64,000 bases of DNA from Streptantibioticus cattleyicolor NRRL 8057 = DSM 46488 (GCF_000240165.1 NC_017586.1:558001-622000), one strand, 5' to 3'; counted from the first letter of the stretch, positions 42,188-51,219 are shown. A program made the numbers and translations. Notes: generated by a model not told the origin, from the sequence alone.

Positions 42188-43272
42188 GCGCGAACACGCC
42201 CCGGCAGAGCCCGGGCGCTCCGAAGGAAACCGTCGCAGGGCTGCTGTCCCGCACTGCGCGTGACCTGCCGACGGGCCGCCACGAGCACCACAAGGAGCGT
42301 CTGATGGCACACATCGAGCAGGCACATCACACGCAGGAGACTGCCTCCAGCACCCCGAAGACGCGACGGCTCCGGCTGCCCCGCCCGGCCGTCACACTGC
42401 CCGCCCTGGCCGCGGCCGTGGCCGCTGCCGTCATCGCCGTCCCGGCGATGACCAGCGGCGGCGGAAACGGCCTCGCCACCGGACCGGCCCTGACCACACA
42501 GATCGGCGCCGCGAACCCGCACGGGGTCACCCAGCTGCTCGACCAGGTCTCCCTGGTCGCGGCACGGGACGACCACCCGACCGTCAAGGCGGGCCAGTAC
42601 GTGTACATCGAGTCCAAGACGGCCGACACCTTCGTCAAGACCGTCGACGGCAAGAGCCGCCTCGCCAGCCACGAGCTGCACAAGCGCCAGGTGTGGCACT
42701 CGCCCGACGGAACCAAGGGGTGGCTGATCGACCCCACCGTCACCGACAGCCCCGAGGGGGAGACCCTCAGCCTCCCCGACGAGCGGGGCAACACCCCCGT
42801 CGCCTACCTCAACAACCCCTCCTACAACTACCTGACCAAGCTGCCCACCGACCCCGACACGCTCCTCGCCAAGATCTACAAGGAGACCAAGGGACACGGC
42901 AACTCCCCGGACCAGGAGGCGTTCACCACGATCGGTGACCTCCTCGGCGAGAGCTATCCGCCGCCCGCCCTGACCAAGGCACTGTTCAAGGCCGCCGCGA
43001 AGATCCCCGGCGTCGTCACCGTGAACGACGCCGTCGACGCCGTCGGCCGACACGGCGTGGCGGTCGCCCGGCTGGACGGCAAGAGCGGCCAGCGCGAGGA
43101 ATGGATCTTCGACAAGAACACCCACGTCTTCCTCGGCACACGCATCGTCCAGGTGAGCAAGACCGGCGGCCCGGAAGACATCATGAAGCCCGGCACCATC
43201 CTGTTCACCAGCGCCGTCACCCAGCGGACCATCGTCAACGCCATCAAGCAGGTCCCCTCCAAGGACAGCTGA
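42184..43272 (+). CDS. CU044_5270 family protein, ECF-associated membrane protein
   Basis: 362 residues. A cytoplasmic N-terminal 60 residues, one transmembrane helix near 75-95 (ALAAAVAAAVIAVPAMTSGG), then an extracytoplasmic beta-rich domain (GQYVYIESKTADTFV ... QREEWIFDKNTHVFLGTRIV). This topology suits a sensor or anti-sigma factor, though no zinc HxxxCxxC motif is visible. Family always sits next to ECF sigma factors. Translationally coupled to the sigma gene. Confidence 0.85.
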   Translation: MSANTPRQSPGAPKETVAGLLSRTARDLPTGRHEHHKERLMAHIEQAHHTQETASSTPKTRRLRLPRPAVTLPALAAAVAAAVIAVPAMTSGGGNGLATGPALTTQIGAANPHGVTQLLDQVSLVAARDDHPTVKAGQYVYIESKTADTFVKTVDGKSRLASHELHKRQVWHSPDGTKGWLIDPTVTDSPEGETLSLPDERGNTPVAYLNNPSYNYLTKLPTDPDTLLAKIYKETKGHGNSPDQEAFTTIGDLLGESYPPPALTKALFKAAAKIPGVVTVNDAVDAVGRHGVAVARLDGKSGQREEWIFDKNTHVFLGTRIVQVSKTGGPEDIMKPGTILFTSAVTQRTIVNAIKQVPSKDS

Positions 43273-43297
43273 CACGCGTCCAGAACCGCGAAGTTGC

Positions 43298-43330
43298 GGA
43301 GCTGCTCGGGGAACGTCCCTGGGCAGCTCC
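43298..43330 (+). terminator. Stem-loop after the sigma factor operon
   Basis: 8-bp perfect stem GGAGCTGC/GCAGCTCC with a 17-nt loop, 26 bp past the operon stop. Confidence 0.5.
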
Positions 43331-43451
43331 CCGCGTTCCTGCGGCCGATCAGCTTCCGGCATGCCCTCGCGGGGATGAACCCCGCAGGTCCTCGGGCTCG
43401 TAGCAGCATATGCAGCGTTGACATAGGGCCGGACGGGCATCGCCTGGCCGG

Positions 43452-43640
43452 ACATGGTCTGCTCGTCGATCTACGACCCCAACAGGAGCAACCCGTACCA
43501 GCAGTGGGTGTCCACCTACTCCGGGTCGCAGGCGGACACCATCCGTCAGATCGCAACGGGCAACTGCCTGTACCTGGGACCGAGCGGCAGCATTCTCTCG
43601 TCGAGCTTCGCATGCGGAGCCACCGACGAGGGAGCCACCA
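43452..43640 (+). pseudogene. Ricin-type lectin domain fragment
   Basis: About 60 residues: DPNRSNPYQQWVSTYSG, then RQIATGNCLYLGPSG, the QxW and ATGxCL signatures of beta-trefoil lectins. No signal peptide, too short for a trefoil (about 120), and its 3' end runs into the antisense membrane gene. Debris of a secreted carbohydrate-binding protein. Confidence 0.45.
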
Positions 43641-43809
43641 CCGCGCCGGCCACTGCCAGCCGCCAGAGACCCGCCCACCGGCCCATGGCGGTGGAGGTGG
43701 CGCCCAGGGCGATGGCGATGACGACGGCCATGAGGGCGGTGAGGGTGCTGTGCATCAATAAAGGGACGACGCGCGGAAGGAGCCCGATGCGGGCGCCCGG
43801 CCGCTTCAA
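43546..43809 (-). CDS. Small membrane protein, DUF2798-like
   Basis: 87 residues from TTG 43809. Two hydrophobic stretches: LLMHSTLTALMAVVIAIALG and WAGLWRLAVAGAVVAPSSVA, similar to the two-helix DUF2798 type. It begins 17 bp after a TetR C-terminal fragment on the same strand, a common TetR/DUF2798 pairing. The last 30 residues lie antisense to the lectin fragment and are probably not original, so it may be truncated. Confidence 0.4.
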   Translation of the reverse strand: MKRPGARIGLLPRVVPLLMHSTLTALMAVVIAIALGATSTAMGRWAGLWRLAVAGAVVAPSSVAPHAKLDERMLPLGPRYRQLPVAI

Positions 43810-43825
43810 ATGCAGCGTACCTGCC

Positions 43826-43999
43826 TCAGTGGGTGACCGGTCGGCCGATTGATGTCAGCGCGGTGGACACCGTCCTGTCCAGGGCCTTGGCATCGGCACC
43901 GGCGCGCGAGCACAGGCTGACACCGTGGACGAGCAAGGCCAGCAAAGTCGACCCCCGATCCCGGATCTGCTCCGGCGGCTGCCCTCGCACCTCAGCCAT
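43826..43999 (-). pseudogene. TetR-family C-terminal fragment
   Basis: 57 codons: GQPPEQIRDRGSTLLALLVH then KALDRTVSTALTSIGR and stop, resembling the last two helices of a TetR ligand domain. No DNA-binding domain is present upstream in any frame. Remnant of a regulator deleted at its 5' end. Confidence 0.45.
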
Positions 44000-44335
44000 G
44001 ACGAGCGCCGGGGGCGTGGGTCCGGGCGGCGTTGCCGCGACCGGCAGGGGCTACCCCGGCTGCAGCGCCCAGTGCCGGGAACACGCCCGGCAGCGGGACG
44101 CGGCGGCCGGCCCGGTACACACGCTCCGCCCGCAAGGCACCGACTCCAGCGAACGACTCGGCCGGCGACGACGGGTCACCGAACACCCCCAGTCCTGGCC
44201 GACCGGCTGCCGCCGACTCAACCACCGTTACGAACGCAACCCGGGAAACCACCTGACCTTTCCCGGACCCGTCGCAGCCGTCCGCTGTGACGAACAACTT
44301 CTCGGACTCACCACACAGGGCACGGTCTTATTGCC
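44000..44335. other. 336-bp spacer, no supported gene
   Basis: Open frames here lack start signals and familiar motifs. It probably represents the scrambled upstream part of the TetR fragment. Confidence 0.4.
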
Positions 44336-44731
44336 TCAGATCGCCGAGATTTCGAGTGGGTTCATGTAGTCGCGGAACCGGGTCACCTGACCGTCTTGCC
44401 GTGTGATGAACCAGACGTAACTCAGGTCGACCGGCGAACCGTCTGTGGAGCGGTGGTGGCGGGCGACGGCCTCGACGATCAGTTCGTCCCCGGCCTCGTA
44501 GGCCCGGACTTCCGTCAGGGAGCCGTAGCGCAGCAGACCGCCGTCGAGCAGGCCGCGCATGAAGGCCTCGATCTCCTGGCGGTTCTCGAGACGCACCGGG
44601 CCGTTGGGCGTGAAGGGAATCTCGTAGAGCGCGTCCGGAGCGAAGATCGAGGTGAAGCCGTCGAGGTCACCGGCCCACAGTGAGGCGAGTGCGCGTGCAA
44701 ACCACTGCGGGAGGGTGGATGATGCGGTCAT
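44336..44731 (-). CDS. SnoaL-like / NTF2-fold protein
   Basis: 131 residues. Cone-shaped NTF2 fold pattern: WFARALASLWAGDLDGFTSI, YEIPFTPNG, IEAFMRGLLDGG and LSYVWFITRQDGQVTRFRDY. Single-domain SnoaL-like proteins include polyketide cyclases, isomerases and ketosteroid isomerase relatives. Divergent from a TetR regulator only 26 bp away, so probably its target. Substrate unknown. Confidence 0.88.
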   Translation of the reverse strand: MTASSTLPQWFARALASLWAGDLDGFTSIFAPDALYEIPFTPNGPVRLENRQEIEAFMRGLLDGGLLRYGSLTEVRAYEAGDELIVEAVARHHRSTDGSPVDLSYVWFITRQDGQVTRFRDYMNPLEISAI

Positions 44732-44757
44732 GATGTCTCCAGGAAAATCTCGAACCA

Positions 44758-45387
44758 GTGCGCTCCGATCAACATAACACCGTTACGGACCGACAGTCCG
44801 AAAATAGAGGAGCGAGGCGCGGCCGTCCTTCGACCTCGCCCGCCGTCGTGCTTGCCGCCGCGGACGAGCTCTTCGCACGGGCCGACCGGCGCGACGTCAC
44901 CATCGACGACATCGCGGCAGCGGCAAGTGTCGGCAAAGGGACGATTTTTCGGCTCTTCGGTAGTCGCGACGGTCTCCTGGACACACTGTGGGCGACCAAA
45001 GCCGATGATCTGCGGGATCAGGCAGAAAACGGTCCTCCACCGCTCGGGCCCGGAGCCCCTGCCCGGGACCGGGCCGTGGCCTTCCTCGATGCGGTGCTCT
45101 CTTTCAAGCTCGACAACCGCAACCTGCTTCGAGCCCGGGAAGTCGCCACACCAGGACTGCTGCAAAGCGAACAATACCGGTGGATGCGGGACCTGTTGAC
45201 GCAGATCGTGTCGGAAGCCAAGCCCGCCCTGACGGCCGAGGACGCCGAATACCTCGCACACGCCCTGCTGGCAGCCGTCCACATCGACCTCGTCGAGGAG
45301 CTTCTGGCCTCCGGACGGACGCCCTCCGCCATACGCCGCATCCAACGAGCCCACGTACTGGCTGTGTTGAGCAGCCAGCTCGACTGA
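44758..45387 (+). CDS. TetR family transcriptional regulator
   Basis: 209 residues from GTG 44758, the only in-frame start before the HTH. HTH: ADRRDVTIDDIAAAASVGKG then TIFRLFGSRDGLLDTLW. C-terminal helical ligand domain (LLAAVHIDLVEELLASG). A dyad CGGAC-N5-GTCCG lies at the start of its own coding sequence (about 44786-44800). Divergent from the SnoaL-like gene, probably repressing both. Confidence 0.88.
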   Translation: MRSDQHNTVTDRQSENRGARRGRPSTSPAVVLAAADELFARADRRDVTIDDIAAAASVGKGTIFRLFGSRDGLLDTLWATKADDLRDQAENGPPPLGPGAPARDRAVAFLDAVLSFKLDNRNLLRAREVATPGLLQSEQYRWMRDLLTQIVSEAKPALTAEDAEYLAHALLAAVHIDLVEELLASGRTPSAIRRIQRAHVLAVLSSQLD

Positions 45388-45625
45388 GCCCCCCTGGACA
45401 GCCCTCGCATCCCCCTGCGCTCCCCTCCTCGTCCCGCACCGGCCTGGCCGCCACAGCCTGCGGGCGACCGCGAGAGCGGCAACAGAGGGTGGAGCGGCGG
45501 AACTTCGTCGATGCACGGGAAGGCGCGCACCGGCGAAGGCAGGGGGTGTGAGTGAAGGGGCGGAGGGGCGTGGAAAGGAAACCTGCTCGGCACTCGTTCG
45601 CTCGCACTACGCTTTGGACGTTGTT

Positions 45626-46072
45626 TCAGGTGGCGACGAGCCGGAGGCGTGAGCGTACGAAGGGCCCGGTGAGAAACACGAGGAGGGTGAAGGCCGTCAG
45701 CCTTTGCAGCCCTGACTGGGTGGACAGGGTGGTGTGCTGGATGCCGTATGTCGCGTACCAGTTAGCGGCCAGATCGGTTGCCATGATGCCGCAGGTCAGG
45801 TCCACTCCGACTCGCTTACCGCACACCAGAAGCGCCGCTGCCAGAGAGTCGAAGATCGTCAGGGACGACCAGAACAGGTTCAGCCACTGCGGAGCCCACG
45901 GGTAAGGGTGCAGGCCGCTCCGGAAGAGGGCTGCGACGTGCGACGCGGCGCCAACGAAGACCAGGACGATGACGTACAGCACGATCAGTCCCACTGCCCA
46001 CCATGGGGTCTGGCGTATCCATCCGATCACACCGCTGAGCATGCCAGGACCGCTGATGCCGCTGCGCGTCAT
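45626..46072 (-). CDS. Four-helix membrane protein
   Basis: 148 residues from ATG 46072. Helices at about 20-42 (WWAVGLIVLYVIVLVFVGAA), 62-82, 88-110 and 122-140. DoxX-like in length and helix pattern, but I cannot assign it. Its ATG overlaps the stop of an IS5 transposase remnant (ATGA), so its native promoter may have been replaced. Upstream of the TetR terminus, 45388-45625, nothing else is seen. Confidence 0.7.
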   Translation of the reverse strand: MTRSGISGPGMLSGVIGWIRQTPWWAVGLIVLYVIVLVFVGAASHVAALFRSGLHPYPWAPQWLNLFWSSLTIFDSLAAALLVCGKRVGVDLTCGIMATDLAANWYATYGIQHTTLSTQSGLQRLTAFTLLVFLTGPFVRSRLRLVAT

Positions 46073-46300
46073 CTGGCGAGTCGACGGTAGCCGATGGGGG
46101 CTGCGGCCAGCCGGGCGAAGGCGCGCTCGACCACCCACCGCACCTCGCCCAGTCCTGGGCCGTGGGCGACACCGCGTCGGGCGATCACCGGCTTGACGCC
46201 GCACGTCCACAGCAGGCGGCGGTACTTGTCGACGTCGTAGCCCCAATCGGCGTACAGCCGCCGATTGGGGCGCTGCGAAGCCCTCCACCCAGCGTGATTT
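46069..46300 (-). pseudogene. IS5-family transposase C-terminal remnant
   Basis: Reads RLYADWGYDVDKYRRLLW, CGVKPVIARRGVAHGPGLG, then VRWVVERAFARLA and a stop: the C-terminal catalytic block of IS5-type DDE transposases (final Glu in VVERAF). N-terminal two thirds and both terminal repeats are gone. It is from a different IS5 group than the scar at 17086-17477. Confidence 0.75.
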
Positions 46301-46321
46301 TCCAGTCCCTGTGACCGTCGA

Positions 46322-47269
46322 TCACTGATACGGGTGACGGTGCGGGCGATGAACCTCGGGTCCCCTGTGCGTCGGGGCTTCTGAGGGGGATGGCCGCAGG
46401 GAGCGGGCAGCCGTGTTGGAGGTGGTGAAGCTGCTGAGGAAGTTCATGGCCTCCTCAGCGGGGCTTCCGGGCGGGGCCGTGTAGATGACGAGGAGGTGGT
46501 GGGCGGCGCCGGGGACTTGGAAGGTCTCGTAGTTCAGCGTCACGTCTCCGACGGTGGGGTGCCGGAAGCGCTTGGGTCCGTGGGTCTTCTCGTGAACGTG
46601 GTGGCTGGCCCACAGCTTGGGGAAGGTCTCGCTGCCCAGTGACAGTTCGCCGACCAGGCGCACGAGTTCCGCGTCGTGCGGTTGGCGCCCCGCGGCCATG
46701 CGCAGGATGCCGACCGTGGTGTGTGCGGCTTCGTCCCAGTCGAGGTGGATCTGTCGCGCGTGCGGGTCCAGGAAGATCCGGCGGGCCATGTTCCGCTCGC
46801 GGGGCGCGAGGTTGGGGAAGTCGGCGATCAGTGTGGCTGCCAGTCGGTTCCAGGCCAGGACGTCGTTGCGATCGTTCATGATCACGGCGGGTGCGGTGGG
46901 GATGGCCTCGACGGCGTGTCGCAGGGCGGAACGCAGCACGTCACCCCGTGTGGTGGCCGCTGTCGTCGCGCCGGCGCGGCGGGGTGGTCGGGCGAGGTCG
47001 CGCAGATGGGCGCGTTCGGCGGACCCAAGCCTCAGTGCCCTGCTGAGTGCGTCAAGGACCTCGTCTGAGGGGTGTTGGGCGCGTCCCTGCTCCAGGCGTA
47101 CGTAGTAGTCGGTGCTGAGCCCGACCAGTTCGGCGACCTCTTCGCGTCGCAGGCCGGGTACGCGGCGGCGGCCGGTCGGCGGCAGGCCCACGTCCGCCGG
47201 TGACACCAGAGCCCGCCGGGCGCGGAGGTAGTCGCCGAGGCTGTTGGCGATCATGCTGGTGTCGGCCAT
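46322..47269 (-). CDS. XRE family regulator with MmyB-like ligand-binding domain
   Basis: 315 residues. HTH VPGLRREEVAELVGLSTDYY then VRLEQGRAQHPS; ligand domain with VIMNDRNDVLAWNRLAATLI and MARRIFLDPHARQIHLDW. Fourth of its kind here. Divergent from an MFS exporter with 114 bp between starts, its likely target. Confidence 0.9.
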   Translation of the reverse strand: MADTSMIANSLGDYLRARRALVSPADVGLPPTGRRRVPGLRREEVAELVGLSTDYYVRLEQGRAQHPSDEVLDALSRALRLGSAERAHLRDLARPPRRAGATTAATTRGDVLRSALRHAVEAIPTAPAVIMNDRNDVLAWNRLAATLIADFPNLAPRERNMARRIFLDPHARQIHLDWDEAAHTTVGILRMAAGRQPHDAELVRLVGELSLGSETFPKLWASHHVHEKTHGPKRFRHPTVGDVTLNYETFQVPGAAHHLLVIYTAPPGSPAEEAMNFLSSFTTSNTAARSLRPSPSEAPTHRGPEVHRPHRHPYQ

Positions 47270-47383
47270 GCGTTCCAGTATGGGGGGTGTCTGCTGGGGT
47301 GCGGCGGCCGGATGGTGGCACTGTCAGTCCCAGGGAACCGCGTTCTCTTCATCCACCGGTGGCCCTCGCGAACGATCGAGGGC

Positions 47384-48967
47384 ATGCCCACTTCTTCGTC
47401 TCTCGACGGCTCACTCCGACCCGGCCCGGACCGCTCCCGGCCGAGCGGCTCCCCAACCGTCCCGTCGCCCGGACCGGCCCAGGAACCGCCTGCACGCGAC
47501 AGCGGGCGCGGCTACTGGCCCACGGCGGTCGCGGTAGCGTCCGCCGGCATGATGCTGCCGTTCTCGGTGACCGGGGCCGCGATGGCCCTGCCGAGCATGG
47601 CGGCGCACCTGGGCTCCTCGGCCGGTGCCGGGCAGTGGATGCTCAATGCCTTCAACATCACCTTCGCCGCCGTGCCGCTCGCAGCCGGTGGTCTCGCGGA
47701 CCGGTTCGGCAGACGCCGCGTGCTGTTGACCGGCATCGCACTGGTCGGTGTGGTCTCCCTGCTGGTCGCGCTGGCGCCTTCGATGGCCTTGGTCGATGTG
47801 GCCAGGGCGGTCCAGGGTTGCGGGGCGGCGGCCGTGTTGTCCTCGGGGGCGGCGGTGCTGGCCCACTCCACTTCCGGGCGGCGCCGGCAGTTGGCCTTCG
47901 GGTTCCTCGGTACCTCCTTCGGTACGGGGTTGGCGATCGGACCACTGGTCGCCGGGGCCCTGGTCGAAGCGGCCGGCTGGCGGTCGGTGTTCATCCTTGT
48001 CGCGGCTATGTCCATGCCCGCATGGCTGTGCGCGACCCGGGCTCCGGAATCCCGCAACCCCGATCAGCCTGCTCTTGACGCGGCCGGGCTGGTCACCTTC
48101 ACCGCCGGGCTGGCCTGCTTGTCCTTCGCTTTCGTGCGGGCTGGAGCCGCGGGCTGGAGCGCGCCGGGCACCCTGCTGCCGCTCGCCGCGGCCGTGGCGT
48201 TCGTCGCGCTGTTCGCCGTGGTGGAGGTCCGCCTGGGCGACCGTGCGGTGTTCGACGTCCGCCTGTTCCGCAGGCCCGAGTTGGTCGCGGTGGTGTGCCA
48301 GCCCTTCACCGTCACCCTCGGCTTCGTCATCCTGCTGGTGTACCTGCCCGCGTATCTCCAGGGCGTCGCCGACCGCTCGATCGTGGCCAGCGGCCTGCTC
48401 CTGCTGCCGATGACCGCCCCCGTCCTGCTCCTTCCGCTCGCCGCCGGCCATCTGGCCGCGCGCACCTCCGTGCGAGCGGTACTGACCGGCGCATCCGCAC
48501 TGATCGTGGTCTGCGCCCTGCTCCTGACGACCCTGCGCAGTGACGGATCATGGCCGGCGCTGGCGCTTCCACTGCTGCCCCTCGGCGCCGGCGTGGGTCT
48601 GGCGTTCGGAGTCATGGACAACGCCGCCGTCAGCACCGTACCCGTCGAGAACGCCGGAGCCGCGGCAGGCATCTTCAACACGATGCGCAGCACCGGCGAA
48701 TCCGTAGCCGTCGCCGGCGCCGCGGCCCTGCTCACCACCCTCACCGCCGCCCAGTTGCACGGCAGCCACCTCCCCTCCGATTCCGCGACCCGAATCGCCG
48801 CGCAGGCCGTCCAAGGCCAGGTGCCCGCAGCACATCACGCCGCCCTGGCCGCGGGCTTCACCCACGCCTTCCACACCCTCGGCCTCCTCCTCGCGGCCCT
48901 GTCCACACTAGGCGCGCTCCTCACCTACTTCACGCTCGCCCCGCAGCGCTCCCGACGGCCGGAATGA
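47384..48967 (+). CDS. MFS drug exporter (DHA2 type)
   Basis: 527 residues from ATG 47384. About 45 flexible residues precede the membrane domain. Motif A: GGLADRFGRRRVLL; motif C: FLGTSFGTGLAIGPLVAGAL. 14 helices predicted from the spacing of hydrophobic blocks. Exports hydrophobic drugs with protons. Probably induced through the divergent XRE regulator. Confidence 0.88.
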   Translation: MPTSSSLDGSLRPGPDRSRPSGSPTVPSPGPAQEPPARDSGRGYWPTAVAVASAGMMLPFSVTGAAMALPSMAAHLGSSAGAGQWMLNAFNITFAAVPLAAGGLADRFGRRRVLLTGIALVGVVSLLVALAPSMALVDVARAVQGCGAAAVLSSGAAVLAHSTSGRRRQLAFGFLGTSFGTGLAIGPLVAGALVEAAGWRSVFILVAAMSMPAWLCATRAPESRNPDQPALDAAGLVTFTAGLACLSFAFVRAGAAGWSAPGTLLPLAAAVAFVALFAVVEVRLGDRAVFDVRLFRRPELVAVVCQPFTVTLGFVILLVYLPAYLQGVADRSIVASGLLLLPMTAPVLLLPLAAGHLAARTSVRAVLTGASALIVVCALLLTTLRSDGSWPALALPLLPLGAGVGLAFGVMDNAAVSTVPVENAGAAAGIFNTMRSTGESVAVAGAAALLTTLTAAQLHGSHLPSDSATRIAAQAVQGQVPAAHHAALAAGFTHAFHTLGLLLAALSTLGALLTYFTLAPQRSRRPE

Positions 48968-49514
48968 CATCCGTGCCTCACCGCGGAACGCCGCTGTCCG
49001 GGGGCGTCCTCGTGCCGGATGATCGACAGGGGATACCCCGGGCGCGGACATCGCGGACGTTCTTCATCCGGAAGAACGAGGGGCGCAGGACGAGGCAGCC
49101 GTCGCGGATGCCGACGGCTCCGTTTCGAATGGGGATCCTCAGTGGGACAGACAACACCTCTCCGGTACTCGTTCGGCAGTGGCGGACTCGTTTACAGTCG
49201 CGAGTCGGTTGCCTTTCTGTCTTCGGGGCGTGATCCCGGAGTGGGTTCGGCCGCACACAGCATCCGGCCACGCCGTTGGGCGCGCTGTCTCCAGCTGAAA
49301 CGACTATCCGCGGGCACCTGACCGTCACCTCACCCCACACCGCCACGGAACCCAGGACCGTCCCTGTCCGACCAGTCCGCCTCCCTGCGCCGTCTCCACA
49401 CGGCATACGCCGCCGCAGCAACCCGCGCCTGACCCGCGGGACCGCCCGCACAACGGCACCAGAACGAAATCCTCCAGCCGGGGCAGTCTGCACACGCCAC
49501 GCCTATGGAGAACG
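48968..49514. other. 547-bp spacer before integrase remnant
   Basis: No supported gene. It holds a small stem-loop GTTCTTC-N5-GAAGAAC at 49059-49077. The final 100 bp show possible traces of integrase N-terminal sequence in several frames, consistent with decay. Confidence 0.4.
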
Positions 49515-50243
49515 TTGCCCCTCACCACCGATGAGCCCCGACGCCTTCTCACCACCCCTCAGGGCCGCCAGCACGCCGCACAGTTCGAACTCCCCCTGTG
49601 CAAGGGCGACATTCTCGGCCTGCGCTGGGTAGACCTCAGCCTCGACGCCGGCACCGCCACCGTCCGCCGCACCCATACCAGCGGTCTGGCCACCTTGCCG
49701 ACCAAAACCATCAGCTCCGAACTGCGCATCGCCCTGCCTGCCTTCTGCGTCGTCTCACCGCGCGGACACCGCGAACTCCAGGCACGGGAGAAGGAGCAGA
49801 CGGGCATTGACCGGCAGGACAGCGGATACGTCTTCACGCGTCCGGGCGGGCACCCGATCGAGCCCGCCACCTTCACCCGGCACTTCAACACACTGCTCCG
49901 CGACGCGCAGCTGCAGCCGATCCGGATCCGCGACCTTCGCCACGTGACCGCGACGCTGCTCCTGGAGCAGGGCGTCGAGTTCGTCGTCATCAAGGAGCTC
50001 CTTGGACACGCCCACACCGGGGTGCCCGCGACGGTATGCACACACGTCCGCCTCCATCTTCAGCGCCAGGCCATGGACCTTCTCCGACACGCCCTCGGCA
50101 ACCTCAGCCGGGCCACAGTCGGGCCCGACGACGGAGTCGCCCCGCCGCTTTGTGCAGCCGCCCGCCCGTTGACATTGCCGTCAACTACTGCAGTCAGACA
50201 GCTCATGGGCCCTACCGGAAACATGTTCCGATGGGGCCCATGA
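49515..50243 (+). pseudogene. Tyrosine recombinase (integrase) remnant lacking catalytic residues
   Basis: C-terminal catalytic domain only: LPLTTDEPRRLL at the front, DILGLRWVDLSLDAGTATV, RDSG-like DSGYVFTRPGGHPIEP, LRHVTATLLLEQGVEFVVIK and LLGHAHTGV. Compared with functional relatives, the stretch with the first catalytic Arg is deleted (FELPLCKGDILG), the HxLRH box reads RDLRH, and the nucleophile Tyr is Cys (ATVCTHV). It cannot recombine DNA. Adjacent to the broken RHS toxin, it may mark the former edge of a mobile element. Confidence 0.8.
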
Positions 50244-50246
50244 GCT
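50200..50246 (-). terminator. Large nested stem-loop between integrase remnant and immunity gene
   Basis: 13-bp perfect arms AGCTCATGGGCCC / GGGCCCATGAGCT (50200-50212, 50234-50246) with an inner dyad CGGAA-N5-TTCCG (50216-50230). It starts 7 bp past the DUF6881 gene stop; terminator for the leftward toxin locus. Confidence 0.7.
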
Positions 50247-50253
50247 CAAATCG

Positions 50254-50550
50254 CTAAGACTCCCTTGCGCGAATCCATGCCTGTTCGAAGTCTTCCGCAG
50301 AAATCAGCGACGACACGAACTCTGACTGCGAGTCAATCTCCTCCAAGGAGAGGAAAGGAATCTCGGACAGCCCCACAGTGGCAGTTTCATGCTCCGCGTC
50401 CGCCCATTCCGTCCGGCCATCGCGGAAGATCTGAACCTTGCGGATCTCGTAGCGACCCTCACCAATTTCGCTCAAATAGGTGACTGGCTCGTCTTCAAGC
50501 TCATGAATCCAGTCGACACGGATGTATTCCACGACTAATTTGGCCCCCAT
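50254..50550 (-). CDS. DUF6881 family immunity protein
   Basis: 98 residues. The family pattern is clear: YIRVDWIHELEDEPVTYLSE, then RYEIRKVQIFRDGR and IPFLSLEEIDSQSEF. DUF6881 proteins occur next to polymorphic toxins. Its start overlaps the last 16 bp of the HYD1 toxin on the same strand. Likely binds the ADP-ribosyltransferase tip. Intact although the toxin gene is broken, so it may still protect the cell from kin or rivals. Confidence 0.85.
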   Translation of the reverse strand: MGAKLVVEYIRVDWIHELEDEPVTYLSEIGEGRYEIRKVQIFRDGRTEWADAEHETATVGLSEIPFLSLEEIDSQSEFVSSLISAEDFEQAWIRARES

Positions 50551-51219
50551 CTCGCGATGCGTCCGGTCAGGTCGAGGTTTCCACTGTTGGGTATCAGGAA
50601 TACCCCTGGGCGACCCTCGACAATGTCAAGGCCGGTCACATCAATCTCGATGAAGTGTGTGAATTTCTGTCCAGCCCACGGCACTCGCAAGAAGGCCGCC
50701 GAGAGCTGACCTTGTGTCTTGGTTCCCGGCGCAATATCGGTGAGATACTGCCCATCACCGTACCGGGCATCCTTGGGGTTGTTCGCCTTCAACGACGGAG
50801 ACAACTCCTGGCTATCCACGATCTGCTTCGCTCGATCCTCCGTGGTGTAGTGATAAAGCGCCCGCGGCGTCTGTGCAGGATCACCTTCACTGTCCAGCCC
50901 GCAAGAATTGTGGACCAAGACCGGCACGCCGCCCGCCAGCACATAGTACGTGTGCAACTGCTGGACAGTCAGGTTGTCGCGGTCCGCAGCGCCCGGGTGG
51001 CGGTGGACGCTGACGACGTAGACCTTCTGGCCGCTCTCGGTGGTGAGGGCGTGGCCGGCCACCAAGGTGCCGGCGGGGATCCAGGCGTGTTGGGTAGCGT
51101 CCCAGAACGGGTGCTTTGACGTGGTGTGGAGGGTCGTGGTGTGGCCGGGGCTGGTCCGGATGGTCAGGTCGATGAGATCGCGGTCGTGGTTGACCCAGGT
51201 CGCCGTGACCGTACGGGCC
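50535..51219 (-). pseudogene. RHS toxin C-terminal part: Hint C-half plus HYD1 ADP-ribosyltransferase toxin
   Basis: From about 51219 the frame reads the second half of a Hint domain (VTATWVNHDRDLIDLTIRTS, TSKHPFWDATQHAWIPAG, NLTVQQLHTYYVLAGGVPVL-VHN), then the toxin: ALYHYTTEDRAKQIVDSQEL, ARYGDGQYLTDIAPG, FTHFIEIDVTGLDIVEGRPG and LTGRIARWG. This matches HYD1-signature ADP-ribosyltransferases. A one-base loss in a C-run at 51218-51221 separates it from the upstream part, so it is not made as part of the RHS protein. A GTG at 51065 could give a shorter free product. Confidence 0.8.

Noticed and set aside
48978..49493. 171-residue leftward frame between MFS and integrase remnant
   Set aside because: Weak codon bias and no domain; partly antisense to the degraded integrase start.
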